DNA of 64,000 bases from Acidobacteriaceae bacterium. Its GTDB lineage: Bacteria; Acidobacteriota; Terriglobia; Terriglobales; Acidobacteriaceae. Shown piece after piece: positions 33,775-41,952 of the stretch. Each line of letters opens with the position of its first letter. The first letter of the stretch is position 1. The stretch is taken from assembly GCA_003156805.1 (NCBI GenBank), contig PMHV01000013.1, positions 164,388 through 228,387 of the forward strand. Direction: 5' to 3'. Below the pieces are notes generated by a model. It had not been told where the DNA came from, made no database searches, and saw only the letters and a program-made list of their open reading frames with translations. The translations under genes and the position numbers were made by a program.

Positions 33775-33982
33775 TCATCTCGTCCCGGGTGTAGGGGCCG
33801 GCTGAGCGCACATGCCGAAGACGGCGCATCAGCGCATCCACTGCGGCGCCCCCGCCCGCCTGCGCCGCGTACTGCTCCAGCCACTCGCGGAAGGCCGCGT
33901 TCAAGGTCTTATGCTGTGCCCGCGCCACCAGCCGCGCCTGCTCGATCAGGTTCTCTTCCGCGCTGAGAGTAATATTCTTCAT
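33764..33982 (-). CDS. Ribbon-helix-helix antitoxin of the second VapBC-type module
   Basis: A 72-residue protein starting MKNITLSAEENLIEQARLVA, the N-terminal strand and helix of an RHH antitoxin, followed by KTLNAAFREWLEQYAA. The C-terminus with RRLRHVRSAGPYTRDEMNER would contact the toxin. The ATG at 33982 is preferred over an open extension that would run through the operator. The stop lies 11 nt inside vapC. Confidence 0.85.
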   Translation of the reverse strand: MKNITLSAEENLIEQARLVARAQHKTLNAAFREWLEQYAAQAGGGAAVDALMRRLRHVRSAGPYTRDEMNER

Positions 33983-33996
33983 ACTGCAAAAGTGTA

Positions 33997-34009
33997 CACT
34001 ATTATAGTG
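33997..34009 (-). promoter_or_regulatory. Antitoxin operator overlapping a -10 element
   Basis: CACTAT and ATAGTG flank a single T, giving a 13-bp palindrome 15 nt upstream of the antitoxin start. On the minus strand TATAAT falls inside it (34006-34001). A GTGTACAC palindrome abuts at 33992-33999. No good -35 was seen. Confidence 0.6.
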
Positions 34010-34083
34010 CATTTTTCTAGTAGCACGATTTTTGCCGGAGTACACGAGAGAGCAAGTGAGTCTGTCTTTAGGCTTGGTCCGGC

Positions 34084-37000
34084 TCAGAAAATGAATTTGA
34101 GGCCCAACTGGATTTGGCGCGGGGCGTAGGCGGCGTTGGGTTTCAGAAAGTTCTGCGGCTGTTGATAATACGCGGGAGCAGGAACTCCGTTGACATAAAC
34201 GGTGTATTGCACGAACGTAGTGGCGTCGACGGTAAGTCCGTTGGAAGTGATTTCAACGCGCTGGTTGTCGCGGTTGAGCAGGTTGAAGGCTTCGGCCGTC
34301 AACTGGAGCTTGTAGCGCTCACCCAGACGCAGGCGGCGAGTGAGGCGGACGTCGGCGCTGGCATAGTCGGGGCCGGTGAATGCATTGCGGCTGTAGCCAG
34401 GGAGACGGTCGTTGTCGTAGTTGCCGTCCTGATTGGGATCGCCGTCAACAGTAGCGTTGACGGGGCGCCCGCTGCCGGCCGTAACCAGGCTGGAAAGTTT
34501 CCAATCGTTGAACAGGTCGCCGAGAAATTCGTTGCCGCGATGGAAGGGATGAGGTTCCATGGAGAAAGCGACGACGAGACGATGGCGCTGATCGGTGACG
34601 CTGGGGCCACGCTCGGCGTTGGGCGCGTAGGAATTCTGCACGGTGGCGGGCTCGCCGGCGACGAGGGCGTCCTGGCCATCGTCGATGGCGTGGGCGTAGG
34701 TGTAGGAAAGACGCAGATAAGCGCCGCGCGAAACGCGGCGATTGATGGTGAGCGTTGCACCGTTGTAGACACTGGCAGCGGCGCTTTGGAATTCGTCGAT
34801 GGAACCGAGTTGGGCGATGGGGCGTCCGAGCGGGTTGATACACGGCGGAAACGGACAAGTAAGCGATTGTGTGTACTGCCAAGTGGCAAAAGAATCGACG
34901 GTGTAGTAACCGTTATCGAAAATGGAGCCGGTGGAATCGAAAATGGGATAGGTCAGAGCGACGGGAGGGGGCAGATTCACGTCGAGCGCGCGAATGAGAT
35001 GCTCGCCGTAGACGTAAAGATAAGAGACCGCGACGGTGGTGTGGCCGGCGAGTTCGCGCTCGAGAGTGAGGCTGGCTTGCTGCACACGCGGGGTGACGAA
35101 GTTGGGGGCGAAAGCGGAGACCTCGTTGGTGACGCCCTCGGTGAAGCCGGAAGGCAGCGCGCAAGAAGGGGCGGTCAGCGAGCAACTCGCCAGCGGATTG
35201 GGATACGCGGGAAAAACCAGGTGGTCGTAATAGTTGTTGTTGTTGAGGAATACTTGCGCGTCGGTGATGCCATTGTCCGTGGCGATGGCGGAATTGTAGA
35301 TCTGAGGAATTCGCACATAGAACAGGCCATACCCGGCGCGCACGACAAGGGGATGGGTCTTGCCGAGAGAATAAGCCAGTCCAGCGCGTGGGCCGAAGTT
35401 ATAAGGTTTGAATGGAACTTTGCCGGAGGGCGGAAACAGCGGGTTGGAAAGAAGTCCGGCAGTGGTGAAGGTTTGCAGATCCCAGCGAACGCCGAGATTG
35501 AGGGCGAGGTGGCCGGTGACGCGGATCGTATCTTGCGCAAAGGCGGCGTAGTCGTTGGAATCGGGATGGGAGCCGGCTGGACCGAAATTCTGAATGTAGT
35601 AGTGCGGAACGCCGTGGGCGTAAGCTCGGAGAGGTGTGAGCTCCAGGCCGGATTCCTGCGGTTCAAAGGTGAATTGATTGACTTTAATGGGATCGAAAAT
35701 ATATTCGCCGCTCTGCTGGCTGGGAAAGAAATCGTAAATCCAGGTGAGCAGCGAATCGCCGCCGAACTTCCAGGAATGGCGGCTGGTTTCAAAGCTGAGG
35801 GTTTCGGCGAGCTGGGCGCGGTGTTCGCGAGTGGCGCGCGGAAGAAGATCGGAACGCCCGATTCCGTCGATGATGTCGGGAATCTTGATGAGCGTGTCGC
35901 TGGTGTTGGTGTAGGACTGGCGCAGGTCCTGCGAAAACTGGGCGCGGAGATGGCTGATGAGGCGCGGGGTAAATCCCGACGTGAGCGAGACTGAGCCGGT
36001 GTCGGTAGCGACGGTTTCGCTGCCATTGTCGCTGATGGAATCGTAGGTGACGGGACTGGCAGGATCGAGGAAGACGTTGTTCGACCCCCAATAATGGGAA
36101 GAATTGAATCGCAGGGCAAGCTGATGGCGCGGAGATAGATTGATATCGAGCTTGGCGTAGGCGGCGTTGCCGATTTGTGCCGCAGGATAAGCTCCGGCGA
36201 GCGAGTTGAGCTGGGTTGCGGCGGCGCACACCAGGGCCTCGTCGTTCGCCTCGTAATCGCCAGGAGCGTAAGGTCCGGTGCCGGCTTGAGGGACGACCTG
36301 CATGGTTCCATTGAGGAACTCGACTACGTTGGGAACGTGGAAATAGTGCTGGTCGAATCCGGCAAAGAAGAAAACTTTGTTGCGCTTGAGCGGACCGCCG
36401 AGCGTGCCTCCGCCTTGCTGCTGCTGGCTGTGCGGATTGATGGTCTGTTGGCTTTGCGGCCCGGAAGCCTGTTGGCAAGGCGGCTGGCTCTGTGGCTCGA
36501 AGGGCATAAAATCGTCGGCCGCGCCGAACGCGCTGTCGCGAAGAAAGTAGAAGCCGGTGCCGTGCCAGTGATTGGAGCCGGATTTCGTGATGACGTTCAC
36601 CACCGCGCCGCCGGCACGGCCGAGTTCGGCGCCGTAAGTATTGGATGAGACGCGGAACTCCTGCACCACTTCGTTGGAAAATTGGTAGGGCGCGCGATAG
36701 AGGCCGCGCGCCTGCGCGAAGAAAGCGTTATTGTAATCGCCGCCGTCGACCAGGAAGCTGTTCTGAAATCCGCGAATGCCGCCGAACGAAAGATCGCCGT
36801 TGGTCGAGGAAGTCAGGCTGCGTGGATCCTGCGTGACCCCGGGCGAGAGCAACATGAGATCGGAAAAGCGGCGGCCGTTGAGCGGAAGGTCGGCGATGGC
36901 GCGCTCGTCAAGAATGGCGGAGACTCCGCTTGGTTTGGTGTCGACCAGTTGAGGCGCGCCGGAGACAGTCACGTTTTCCTGCGGGCCGGCGATGCCCAGG

Positions 37001-37428
37001 CGGAATTCGAGTTCGGCAGCGCCGCCGACCTCAACATGCAACGGCGGTGATACCTGCGGAGACATGCCTTGCGCCGCGGCGCGGGCGGAATAATCGCCGG
37101 GCGGCAAAAGGTCGAACGCGAAGCGGCCCTCACCGTCGCTGGTCGCGGAGTAGCGTGCTCCGGTCGCGACACTTACTACCACGATAGTGGCCTGTGCGAT
37201 GCGGCTGCCGCTGGGGTCGACCACGGTGCCACGAATGGCTCCCGTGGCCGAATCCTGGGCGCGGGCCGAAGGTGCAAAGACGGCCGCGCCGACGAGAGTT
37301 GCGAGGATTCCTGCGCACAATAGGCGCGTACACAACAAACATGTGGCCAGCAGAGACGGAGACAAAGATAAAGATAGAGATAGAGACGACGATGGCGTGA
37401 GCCTGTCGCGAGACCGAGTGCGCGGCAT
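34084..37428 (-). CDS. TonB-dependent receptor, Oar-like, with N-terminal carboxypeptidase-regulatory domain
   Basis: A 1,114-residue outer-membrane protein. The N-terminal part has a Ser/Leu repeat (SLSLSLSLSPSLL) and an export signal ending near SARAQD, then a CarboxypepD_reg-like beta domain (GAIRGTVVDPSGSRIAQATI), a plug domain with DLPLNGRRFSDLMLLSPGV, and a 22-strand barrel ending QIQLGLKFIF with the terminal aromatic. Such Oar-like receptors are greatly expanded in Acidobacteriota and may import large substrates or act in adhesion; the ligand is not predictable and no partner SusD-like gene is present. The hexamer DNA repeat in the signal region is notable. The gene stands alone. Confidence 0.95.
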   Translation of the reverse strand: MPRTRSRDRLTPSSSLSLSLSLSPSLLATCLLCTRLLCAGILATLVGAAVFAPSARAQDSATGAIRGTVVDPSGSRIAQATIVVVSVATGARYSATSDGEGRFAFDLLPPGDYSARAAAQGMSPQVSPPLHVEVGGAAELEFRLGIAGPQENVTVSGAPQLVDTKPSGVSAILDERAIADLPLNGRRFSDLMLLSPGVTQDPRSLTSSTNGDLSFGGIRGFQNSFLVDGGDYNNAFFAQARGLYRAPYQFSNEVVQEFRVSSNTYGAELGRAGGAVVNVITKSGSNHWHGTGFYFLRDSAFGAADDFMPFEPQSQPPCQQASGPQSQQTINPHSQQQQGGGTLGGPLKRNKVFFFAGFDQHYFHVPNVVEFLNGTMQVVPQAGTGPYAPGDYEANDEALVCAAATQLNSLAGAYPAAQIGNAAYAKLDINLSPRHQLALRFNSSHYWGSNNVFLDPASPVTYDSISDNGSETVATDTGSVSLTSGFTPRLISHLRAQFSQDLRQSYTNTSDTLIKIPDIIDGIGRSDLLPRATREHRAQLAETLSFETSRHSWKFGGDSLLTWIYDFFPSQQSGEYIFDPIKVNQFTFEPQESGLELTPLRAYAHGVPHYYIQNFGPAGSHPDSNDYAAFAQDTIRVTGHLALNLGVRWDLQTFTTAGLLSNPLFPPSGKVPFKPYNFGPRAGLAYSLGKTHPLVVRAGYGLFYVRIPQIYNSAIATDNGITDAQVFLNNNNYYDHLVFPAYPNPLASCSLTAPSCALPSGFTEGVTNEVSAFAPNFVTPRVQQASLTLERELAGHTTVAVSYLYVYGEHLIRALDVNLPPPVALTYPIFDSTGSIFDNGYYTVDSFATWQYTQSLTCPFPPCINPLGRPIAQLGSIDEFQSAAASVYNGATLTINRRVSRGAYLRLSYTYAHAIDDGQDALVAGEPATVQNSYAPNAERGPSVTDQRHRLVVAFSMEPHPFHRGNEFLGDLFNDWKLSSLVTAGSGRPVNATVDGDPNQDGNYDNDRLPGYSRNAFTGPDYASADVRLTRRLRLGERYKLQLTAEAFNLLNRDNQRVEITSNGLTVDATTFVQYTVYVNGVPAPAYYQQPQNFLKPNAAYAPRQIQLGLKFIF

Positions 37429-37763
37429 ACAAGTCCTGCCTGGCGATCAAGATGAGGCTCGGAGGACTGGTCCCGCGCGGCTTACCGGAAGACGGGCGGA
37501 TTGGGAAACCGCATCCTGTATAGCACGAAGCGGATTGAGAAATCAGTGACAGCGCACCAGTATTTTGCAGGAGTTCCCGCAGTGGGAATCGCGTTTGCGT
37601 CATCGCTGTCGGATTTCAGGCGAAACCGATGGCGCCCAAGTTCTGATCCTGGTTGAGCGCCGCAATATCATGAGGAATGGTGAACAGCTTCCAAGGCTAA
37701 AAGGCGCGGGTCTTACGCGGTTGCGGGCCGGCGTGTTATGTTCAATTTCCTTCGGAAAACGCG
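37429..37763. other. Intergenic region between divergent TonB receptor and carbonic anhydrase genes
   Basis: A 335-nt interval. On the minus strand TATACA near 37520 could be a -10 for the receptor, with only a weak -35. I see no gene, strong palindrome or repeat here. Confidence 0.5.
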
Positions 37764-38276
37764 ATGATTCGACCCTTCAAAGGCGTGACGCCGACGATTC
37801 CTTCCACCTGTTACGTGGATGACTCGGCGCAGATCATCGGCGACGTGGTGCTCGGTGAGCACGCCAGCGTGTGGATGAATGCCGTGTTGCGCGGCGATGT
37901 GTACGCGATCCGCATTGGGGCGCATTCGAATGTGCAGGATTGCAGCGTTCTGCACGGAATGAAGAACATCTACGGCGTGACGGTGGGCGAATACGTCACG
38001 GTAGGGCATTCGGTAACGCTGCACGGGTGTGTGATCGAGGACCGATGTTTGATCGGGATGGGGTCGATTATTTTGAATGGCGCGAAGATTGGGGCCGGCT
38101 CGATTATCGCCGCTGGGACGCTGATTCCGGAGCGGACAGTGGTCGAGCCGGGTTCGTTGTGGATGGGGTCTCCGGGCAAATTCCGGCGCAAGCTGGTAGA
38201 GGCCGACCAGGAAGTGATCCTGAAGTACGCGCGGAATTATTTGGGATATACGGAGGAATATTTGCGGGAGCGGTGA
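37764..38276 (+). CDS. Gamma-carbonic anhydrase family protein
   Basis: A 170-residue left-handed beta-helix protein built of hexapeptide repeats (IIGDVVLGEHASVW, AVLRGDVYAIRIG). Three His that match the zinc ligands are present: His64 (SVLHGM), His82 and His87 (VGHSVTLHG). Such trimeric proteins (YrdA/PaaY-like) may be carbonic anhydrases or related acyl-group enzymes; activity of this subgroup is variable. The stop codon is embedded in the first unit of the heptamer repeat at 38275. Confidence 0.9.
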   Translation: MIRPFKGVTPTIPSTCYVDDSAQIIGDVVLGEHASVWMNAVLRGDVYAIRIGAHSNVQDCSVLHGMKNIYGVTVGEYVTVGHSVTLHGCVIEDRCLIGMGSIILNGAKIGAGSIIAAGTLIPERTVVEPGSLWMGSPGKFRRKLVEADQEVILKYARNYLGYTEEYLRER

Positions 38277-38309
38277 GTACCGAGTACCGAGTACGGGGTA
38301 CCGGGTACC
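38275..38309 (+). repeat. Five tandem heptamers starting in a stop codon
   Basis: Units GAGTACC, GAGTACC, GAGTACG, GGGTACC, GGGTACC run without gaps. The TGA stop of the carbonic anhydrase gene is at 38274-38276, so the array begins within it. Confidence 0.92.
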
Positions 38310-38355
38310 GAGAGAACAACAGTCGCAGTTGGCATTGGTGCAACCTTATTAACTC

Positions 38356-38418
38356 TGTCATCTTGAGCGGAGCAAACCGATTCGCTTCGCGAATCGGTTT
38401 GTGGAGTCGAAGGATCCC
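38356..38418 (+). repeat. REP-A palindromic repeat, copy 6
   Basis: TGTCATCTTGAGCGGAG at the left, GTCGAAGGATCCC at the right, and inner arms AAACCGATTCGC / GCGAATCGGTTT that are perfectly complementary. It faces copy 7 in the 337-nt gap 38277-38613. Confidence 0.9.
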
Positions 38419-38530
38419 TATCTCGCAATGCGCGGCGGCGGGCGTGTACACGCGTTCTCCCAGTGCTTTCGGGTAACACTGAACTGTGTGGAAGAACTCC
38501 CTGATCGGCCGGTAGAAGAGTTGAATCGCT

Positions 38531-38595
38531 AGGGATTCTTCGTACTACAACTTTTCTTTCGCGAAGCGAAAGAAAAGTCTCCGTTCAGAATGACA
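38531..38595 (-). repeat. REP-A palindromic repeat, copy 7 (inverted, diverged)
   Basis: On the plus strand it runs from AGGGATTCTTCG to TTCAGAATGACA, the reverse orientation of the family with several substitutions in the ends. Inner arms CTTTTCTTTCGC / GCGAAAGAAAAG are perfect. An ATG in the repeat (38590) is in frame with hisS. Confidence 0.8.
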
Positions 38596-38613
38596 ATTGA
38601 AGATCGAGACTGC

Positions 38614-39894
38614 ATGATCAAAGCTGTTCGAGGAACGCGCGATCTGCTGCCGCCGGAGACGGCGCTGTGGAATTTTGTGGAGTCGGCGGTGCGGGATGTA
38701 TTCCGCGCTTACAACTTCCAGGAGATTCGCACGCCGATTTTCGAGTCGACGGAGTTGTTTGCCCGCGGGGTAGGCGAAGAGACCGATATTGTTTCGAAAG
38801 AGATGTACACGTGGGAGGATCGCGGAAGAGCGGAGAGCGATAAGAGGCAATCACTGACGCTCCGTCCCGAGGCCACGGCTGGCATCGTACGAGCCTACAT
38901 TGAGCACAAGCTCGGTGACCGCGGACTGAACAAGCTTTATTGCATGGGGCCGATGTTCCGGCGCGAGCGGCCGCAAAAAGGCCGCTATCGTCAGTTTTAT
39001 CAGATCGATGCCGAAGTAATTGGACCGCCTTCGGCCGGCAGCGAGTCTCCGGCGCGCGATGCGGAAGTGCTCGAGATGCTGGCCACGCTGCTCGATCGCC
39101 TGGGAATCACCGGCTGGAATCTCGAGCTGAATTCGGTCGGTTGTCCGAGCGATCGCGCCAAGTTCAACGAGGCTCTGCGCAAGGCTTTGGAGCCGGTGGT
39201 GGGAAAGATGTGCGCGGACTGCCAGCGGCGCGCGGTGACGAATCCGCTGCGCGTGTTTGATTGCAAAGTTCCGGAGGATCAGCCGATCATCGACACGCTG
39301 CCGCGCATCAGCCAGTTTCTCGACGAACCGTGCCGTGCGCACTTCGATGCAGTGCAGGCCATTCTCACCAAGGTGGGAGTTCGATTTTCCTTAAACGACC
39401 GGCTGGTGCGCGGGCTGGATTACTACACGCGCACGGCGTTTGAGTTCACGCACGGAGCCCTCGGCGCGCAAAATGCCATTCTCGGCGGCGGCCGCTATGA
39501 CGGACTCTCCGAAGCCCTGGGCGGGCCGGCGGCGCCAGGAATCGGATTTGCCATCGGCGAAGACCGCCTGGTGATGTCGCTGCAGCAATCAGCCTCGGCC
39601 GAGGGCGTGCTGCGCAAGCCGGATGTGTACGTGGCTCCGCTGGGCGCGGGCATGAACTCCGAAGCGGCGCGGCTGGCGCGCGAGTTGCGGAGGCACGATC
39701 TGGTAGTCGATTTGGGAGACGAAACCTTCCGGCTGAAAAAATCGTTTGAGACTGCGACGAAAGCCGGGGCGAAATATATTTTGATCGTAGGTGAAAATGA
39801 AGTGAAGGCCGGCGCGTTCGCTCTCAAGAATCTGGCCACTGGCGAGCAGGTTTCCGTGCCGCGCGCGGAGTTGACGCGGAGAATCCAGGAGTAA
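38614..39894 (+). CDS. hisS: Histidyl-tRNA synthetase
   Basis: A 426-residue class II synthetase that charges tRNA-His. It has the motif segments PEATAGIVRAYIEHKL, FRRERPQKGRYRQFYQ (motif 2) and LVRGLDYYTRTAFEF, the histidine-specific loops, with a GGGRYDGL segment and a C-terminal anticodon-binding domain. The start MIKAVRGTRDLLPPE at 38614 is chosen because the upstream ATG at 38590 is part of REP-A copy 7 and would add eight foreign residues. The next gene begins 6 nt later, suggesting an operon. Confidence 0.96.
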   Translation: MIKAVRGTRDLLPPETALWNFVESAVRDVFRAYNFQEIRTPIFESTELFARGVGEETDIVSKEMYTWEDRGRAESDKRQSLTLRPEATAGIVRAYIEHKLGDRGLNKLYCMGPMFRRERPQKGRYRQFYQIDAEVIGPPSAGSESPARDAEVLEMLATLLDRLGITGWNLELNSVGCPSDRAKFNEALRKALEPVVGKMCADCQRRAVTNPLRVFDCKVPEDQPIIDTLPRISQFLDEPCRAHFDAVQAILTKVGVRFSLNDRLVRGLDYYTRTAFEFTHGALGAQNAILGGGRYDGLSEALGGPAAPGIGFAIGEDRLVMSLQQSASAEGVLRKPDVYVAPLGAGMNSEAARLARELRRHDLVVDLGDETFRLKKSFETATKAGAKYILIVGENEVKAGAFALKNLATGEQVSVPRAELTRRIQE

Positions 39895-39900
39895 CCACGC

Positions 39901-40446
39901 ATGGGTACGATCCGCTCCATGCTCGACGACGCTGCCCGGCGGTTTATCGAGGAGCAGCATATGTTTTTTGTCGCTTCTGCGCCGCTCGATGCGAACGGTC
40001 ATGTCAACCTCTCGCCCAAGGGTCTGGACACGTTTCGCATTCTGGGACCAACCACGGTCGCCTACGTCGATTTCAACGGAAGCGGCGTCGAGACCATTGC
40101 CCACCTCAAGGAGAATGGCAGAATTGTCTTGACGTTCTGCGCGTTCCAGGGCCCGCCGAATATTTTTCGTCTGTATGGCCATGGCCGCGTGGTCGAACCG
40201 CACGCGGCAGAGTTTGCGGCACTCGCGGCTAATTTCCCCGCTTGCGAGAGCGTCCGGTCGATCATTGTCGTCGAACTCACCCGCGTTACGGATTCCTGCG
40301 GATACGGCGTTCCTCTTCTTAAGTATGAGGGCGAGAGGCAACAGCTCGGTGCCTGGGCCCGCAAACAGGGCCCGGAAGGTTTGAGGGATTACCGGCAGCG
40401 CAAGAACCGGCGCAGTATCGATAGTCTTCCGGGAATATCGGAGTAG
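39901..40446 (+). CDS. Pyridoxamine 5'-phosphate oxidase-like flavoprotein
   Basis: A 181-residue split-barrel FMN-binding protein. The N-terminus ARRFIEEQHMFFVASAPLD, then HVNLSPKGLDTFRILGP and YVDFNGSGVETIAHLKENG, is the pattern of the PPOX-type nitroreductase/pyridoxamine-oxidase family that often acts on quinones, heme or F420. The ATG is 6 nt after hisS. No function beyond flavin binding can be given. Confidence 0.88.
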   Translation: MGTIRSMLDDAARRFIEEQHMFFVASAPLDANGHVNLSPKGLDTFRILGPTTVAYVDFNGSGVETIAHLKENGRIVLTFCAFQGPPNIFRLYGHGRVVEPHAAEFAALAANFPACESVRSIIVVELTRVTDSCGYGVPLLKYEGERQQLGAWARKQGPEGLRDYRQRKNRRSIDSLPGISE

Positions 40447-40481
40447 GCTGCCTGCGGCGATTCATCGTGGAGGGATATCTC

Positions 40482-40958
40482 ATGAAATTCCGTTGGCTGA
40501 ATGGCGGCGTCTTCTTCTTGCTGGGAGTTTCCATCTCCGCGATCTCGCAGGTTTCCGCGCCTGCCAAGTCCTTGAGTCCTCTGCAGCAGACGCTGATTGC
40601 CGGCGAGAAAAACCTGATCGAGGCGAAAAAGAAAGACGACGATTCCTTTTTCAAGCAGATACTGGCTGAGGATTTCAGTCTGGTAGGCATCGACGGAAAG
40701 CTGCTCGCACGCCAGGAAGCGGCGGATGAACTGGGGGATTCGGATCTGCTGGAGTTGACGCCCTATGACTTCAAAGTGATAGCGGCGGGCGACAACGCGG
40801 CTATCGTTTCCTACGACGCGATCGTGCGTGAAGCGCCGGAAGAAGATCAAGGATCCCCGCCGCGCTATCAGCATTTCAGCTCCGTGTGGGTGAAGCAGGC
40901 CGGCGGGTGGAAGCTGAAGTTTCATCAGGCGACGGCAGAACATTGGGGAGACTGGTAG
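40482..40958 (+). CDS. Secreted NTF2-like (DUF4440) protein
   Basis: A 158-residue protein. The signal peptide MKFRWLNGGVFFLLGVSISA is cleaved near AISQVSA. The mature domain has the NTF2/DUF4440 pattern: LIEAKKKDDDSFFKQILAEDF, then ISYDAIV-like strands and SSVWVKQAGGWKLKFHQAT at the end. The fold forms a cone-like pocket; members include ketosteroid-isomerase-like enzymes and proteins without known activity. The ATG follows GGAGGG. The following heptamer array starts 9 nt after the stop. Confidence 0.82.
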   Translation: MKFRWLNGGVFFLLGVSISAISQVSAPAKSLSPLQQTLIAGEKNLIEAKKKDDDSFFKQILAEDFSLVGIDGKLLARQEAADELGDSDLLELTPYDFKVIAAGDNAAIVSYDAIVREAPEEDQGSPPRYQHFSSVWVKQAGGWKLKFHQATAEHWGDW

Positions 40959-40966
40959 GAATTGTC

Positions 40967-40999
40967 GATCTGCGATTGACGATTTCTGATTGTGATTCC
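40967..40999 (+). repeat. Degenerate GAT-heptamer tandem array
   Basis: Successive units GATCTGC, GATTGAC, GATTTCT, GATTGT, GATTCC keep a 7- then 6-bp period. The array begins 9 nt after a stop codon, like the arrays at 38275 and 49489. Confidence 0.7.
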
Positions 41000-41156
41000 G
41001 GAGCAGGGCGATGACTGCGGGTTTTTGCACAAGCCGAATGCGTTGACTCGCTGCGAGGGGTGCAGCTAGAATCCGCGTGCTGGGGCGTGCGGCGAATCAT
41101 CTTCGCCCATCGCCGAACGGGACAGATACCTACAACGATGCATTGAGGAGGCGAGT

Positions 41157-41684
41157 ATGAAACGAGCGGGAATGATTTTGGCGGCATGTTTGGTCATTGC
41201 GTCGGCGGCTATGGCGCAAATGGAAATGCCGAAGCCGGGGCCGGAACTTAAGAAACTGGATATTATTAGTGGCTCCTGGACGCTGGACGGCGACATGAAA
41301 CCGGGTCCCATGGGGCCGGGCGGAAAAATCACCGAAAACGAGAAGTGCGAATGGATGCAGGGCGGTTTCTATCTGGTGTGCCATTCGGACTACACCGGTT
41401 CGATGGGCGATGGCGTGGGACTGTCGGTCTTGGGATATTCCGCGGACTACAAGGTTTACACCTATCGCGAGTTCAACAGCTGGGGTGAATTTGGCGACTC
41501 CAAGGGCACGGTCAATGGCGATACCTGGACCTGGATGAGCGACGAAAAAATGGGCGGCATGACCATGAAGGGCCGGTTCACGATGAAGATAACCTCGGCA
41601 ACGTCCTACAACTTCGCTTACGACACATCCCCGGATGGGACGAAGTGGACGAACGCGATGGACGGGAAGGCAAGCAAGAAGTAG
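41157..41684 (+). CDS. Secreted DUF1579-family protein
   Basis: A 175-residue exported protein (MKRAGMILAACLVIASAAMA, cleavage near AQM). The mature part begins with ELKKLDIISGSWTLDGD and has a lipocalin-like beta pattern with repeated aromatic positions, the DUF1579 profile. Function unknown in the family. The ATG follows GGAGGCGAG. It is a single gene between two gene-free intervals. Confidence 0.85.
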   Translation: MKRAGMILAACLVIASAAMAQMEMPKPGPELKKLDIISGSWTLDGDMKPGPMGPGGKITENEKCEWMQGGFYLVCHSDYTGSMGDGVGLSVLGYSADYKVYTYREFNSWGEFGDSKGTVNGDTWTWMSDEKMGGMTMKGRFTMKITSATSYNFAYDTSPDGTKWTNAMDGKASKK

Positions 41685-41802
41685 CGCGGGAGCCGACGGA
41701 TTCGGCTCTCACCCGTTAAAGACGAACCTCGGACGCTGAAGCCCGCATTGATTCCCGGGCCTTCGCGGCGCCGAAGTGTCGCCGTCCACGGAACCGTACG
41801 CA

Positions 41803-41858
41803 TTCCTGAGTCTTCCACTTCCTGAGTCTTCCGCAAGCTGCAAGAATGGTGTTCTTGC
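41803..41858 (+). repeat. Direct repeat and hairpin before aspS
   Basis: TTCCTGAGTCTTCC occurs at 41803-41816 and 41819-41832. A 7-bp hairpin GCAAGAA / TTCTTGC follows at 41840-41858. It is in the 268-nt interval between the DUF1579 gene and aspS; the hairpin has no T-run. Confidence 0.7.
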
Positions 41859-41952
41859 GGCCCGCTGCGTCTCACACCCCCTGCGGCGTTCTCTCACCGT
41901 TTATAATCTCCGATTCGGCGTTCTGCCGTAATTCTCACGATAAGGACACAGC

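Noticed and set aside
34114-35994. Open plus-strand frame of 626 codons opposite the TonB receptor
   Set aside because: Gly/Val/Glu-rich shadow of a well-supported 1,114-residue receptor; no start signal and no domain.
38590-38613. Upstream ATG for hisS
   Set aside because: It comes from the end of REP-A copy 7; the family N-terminus starts at the next Met (38614).
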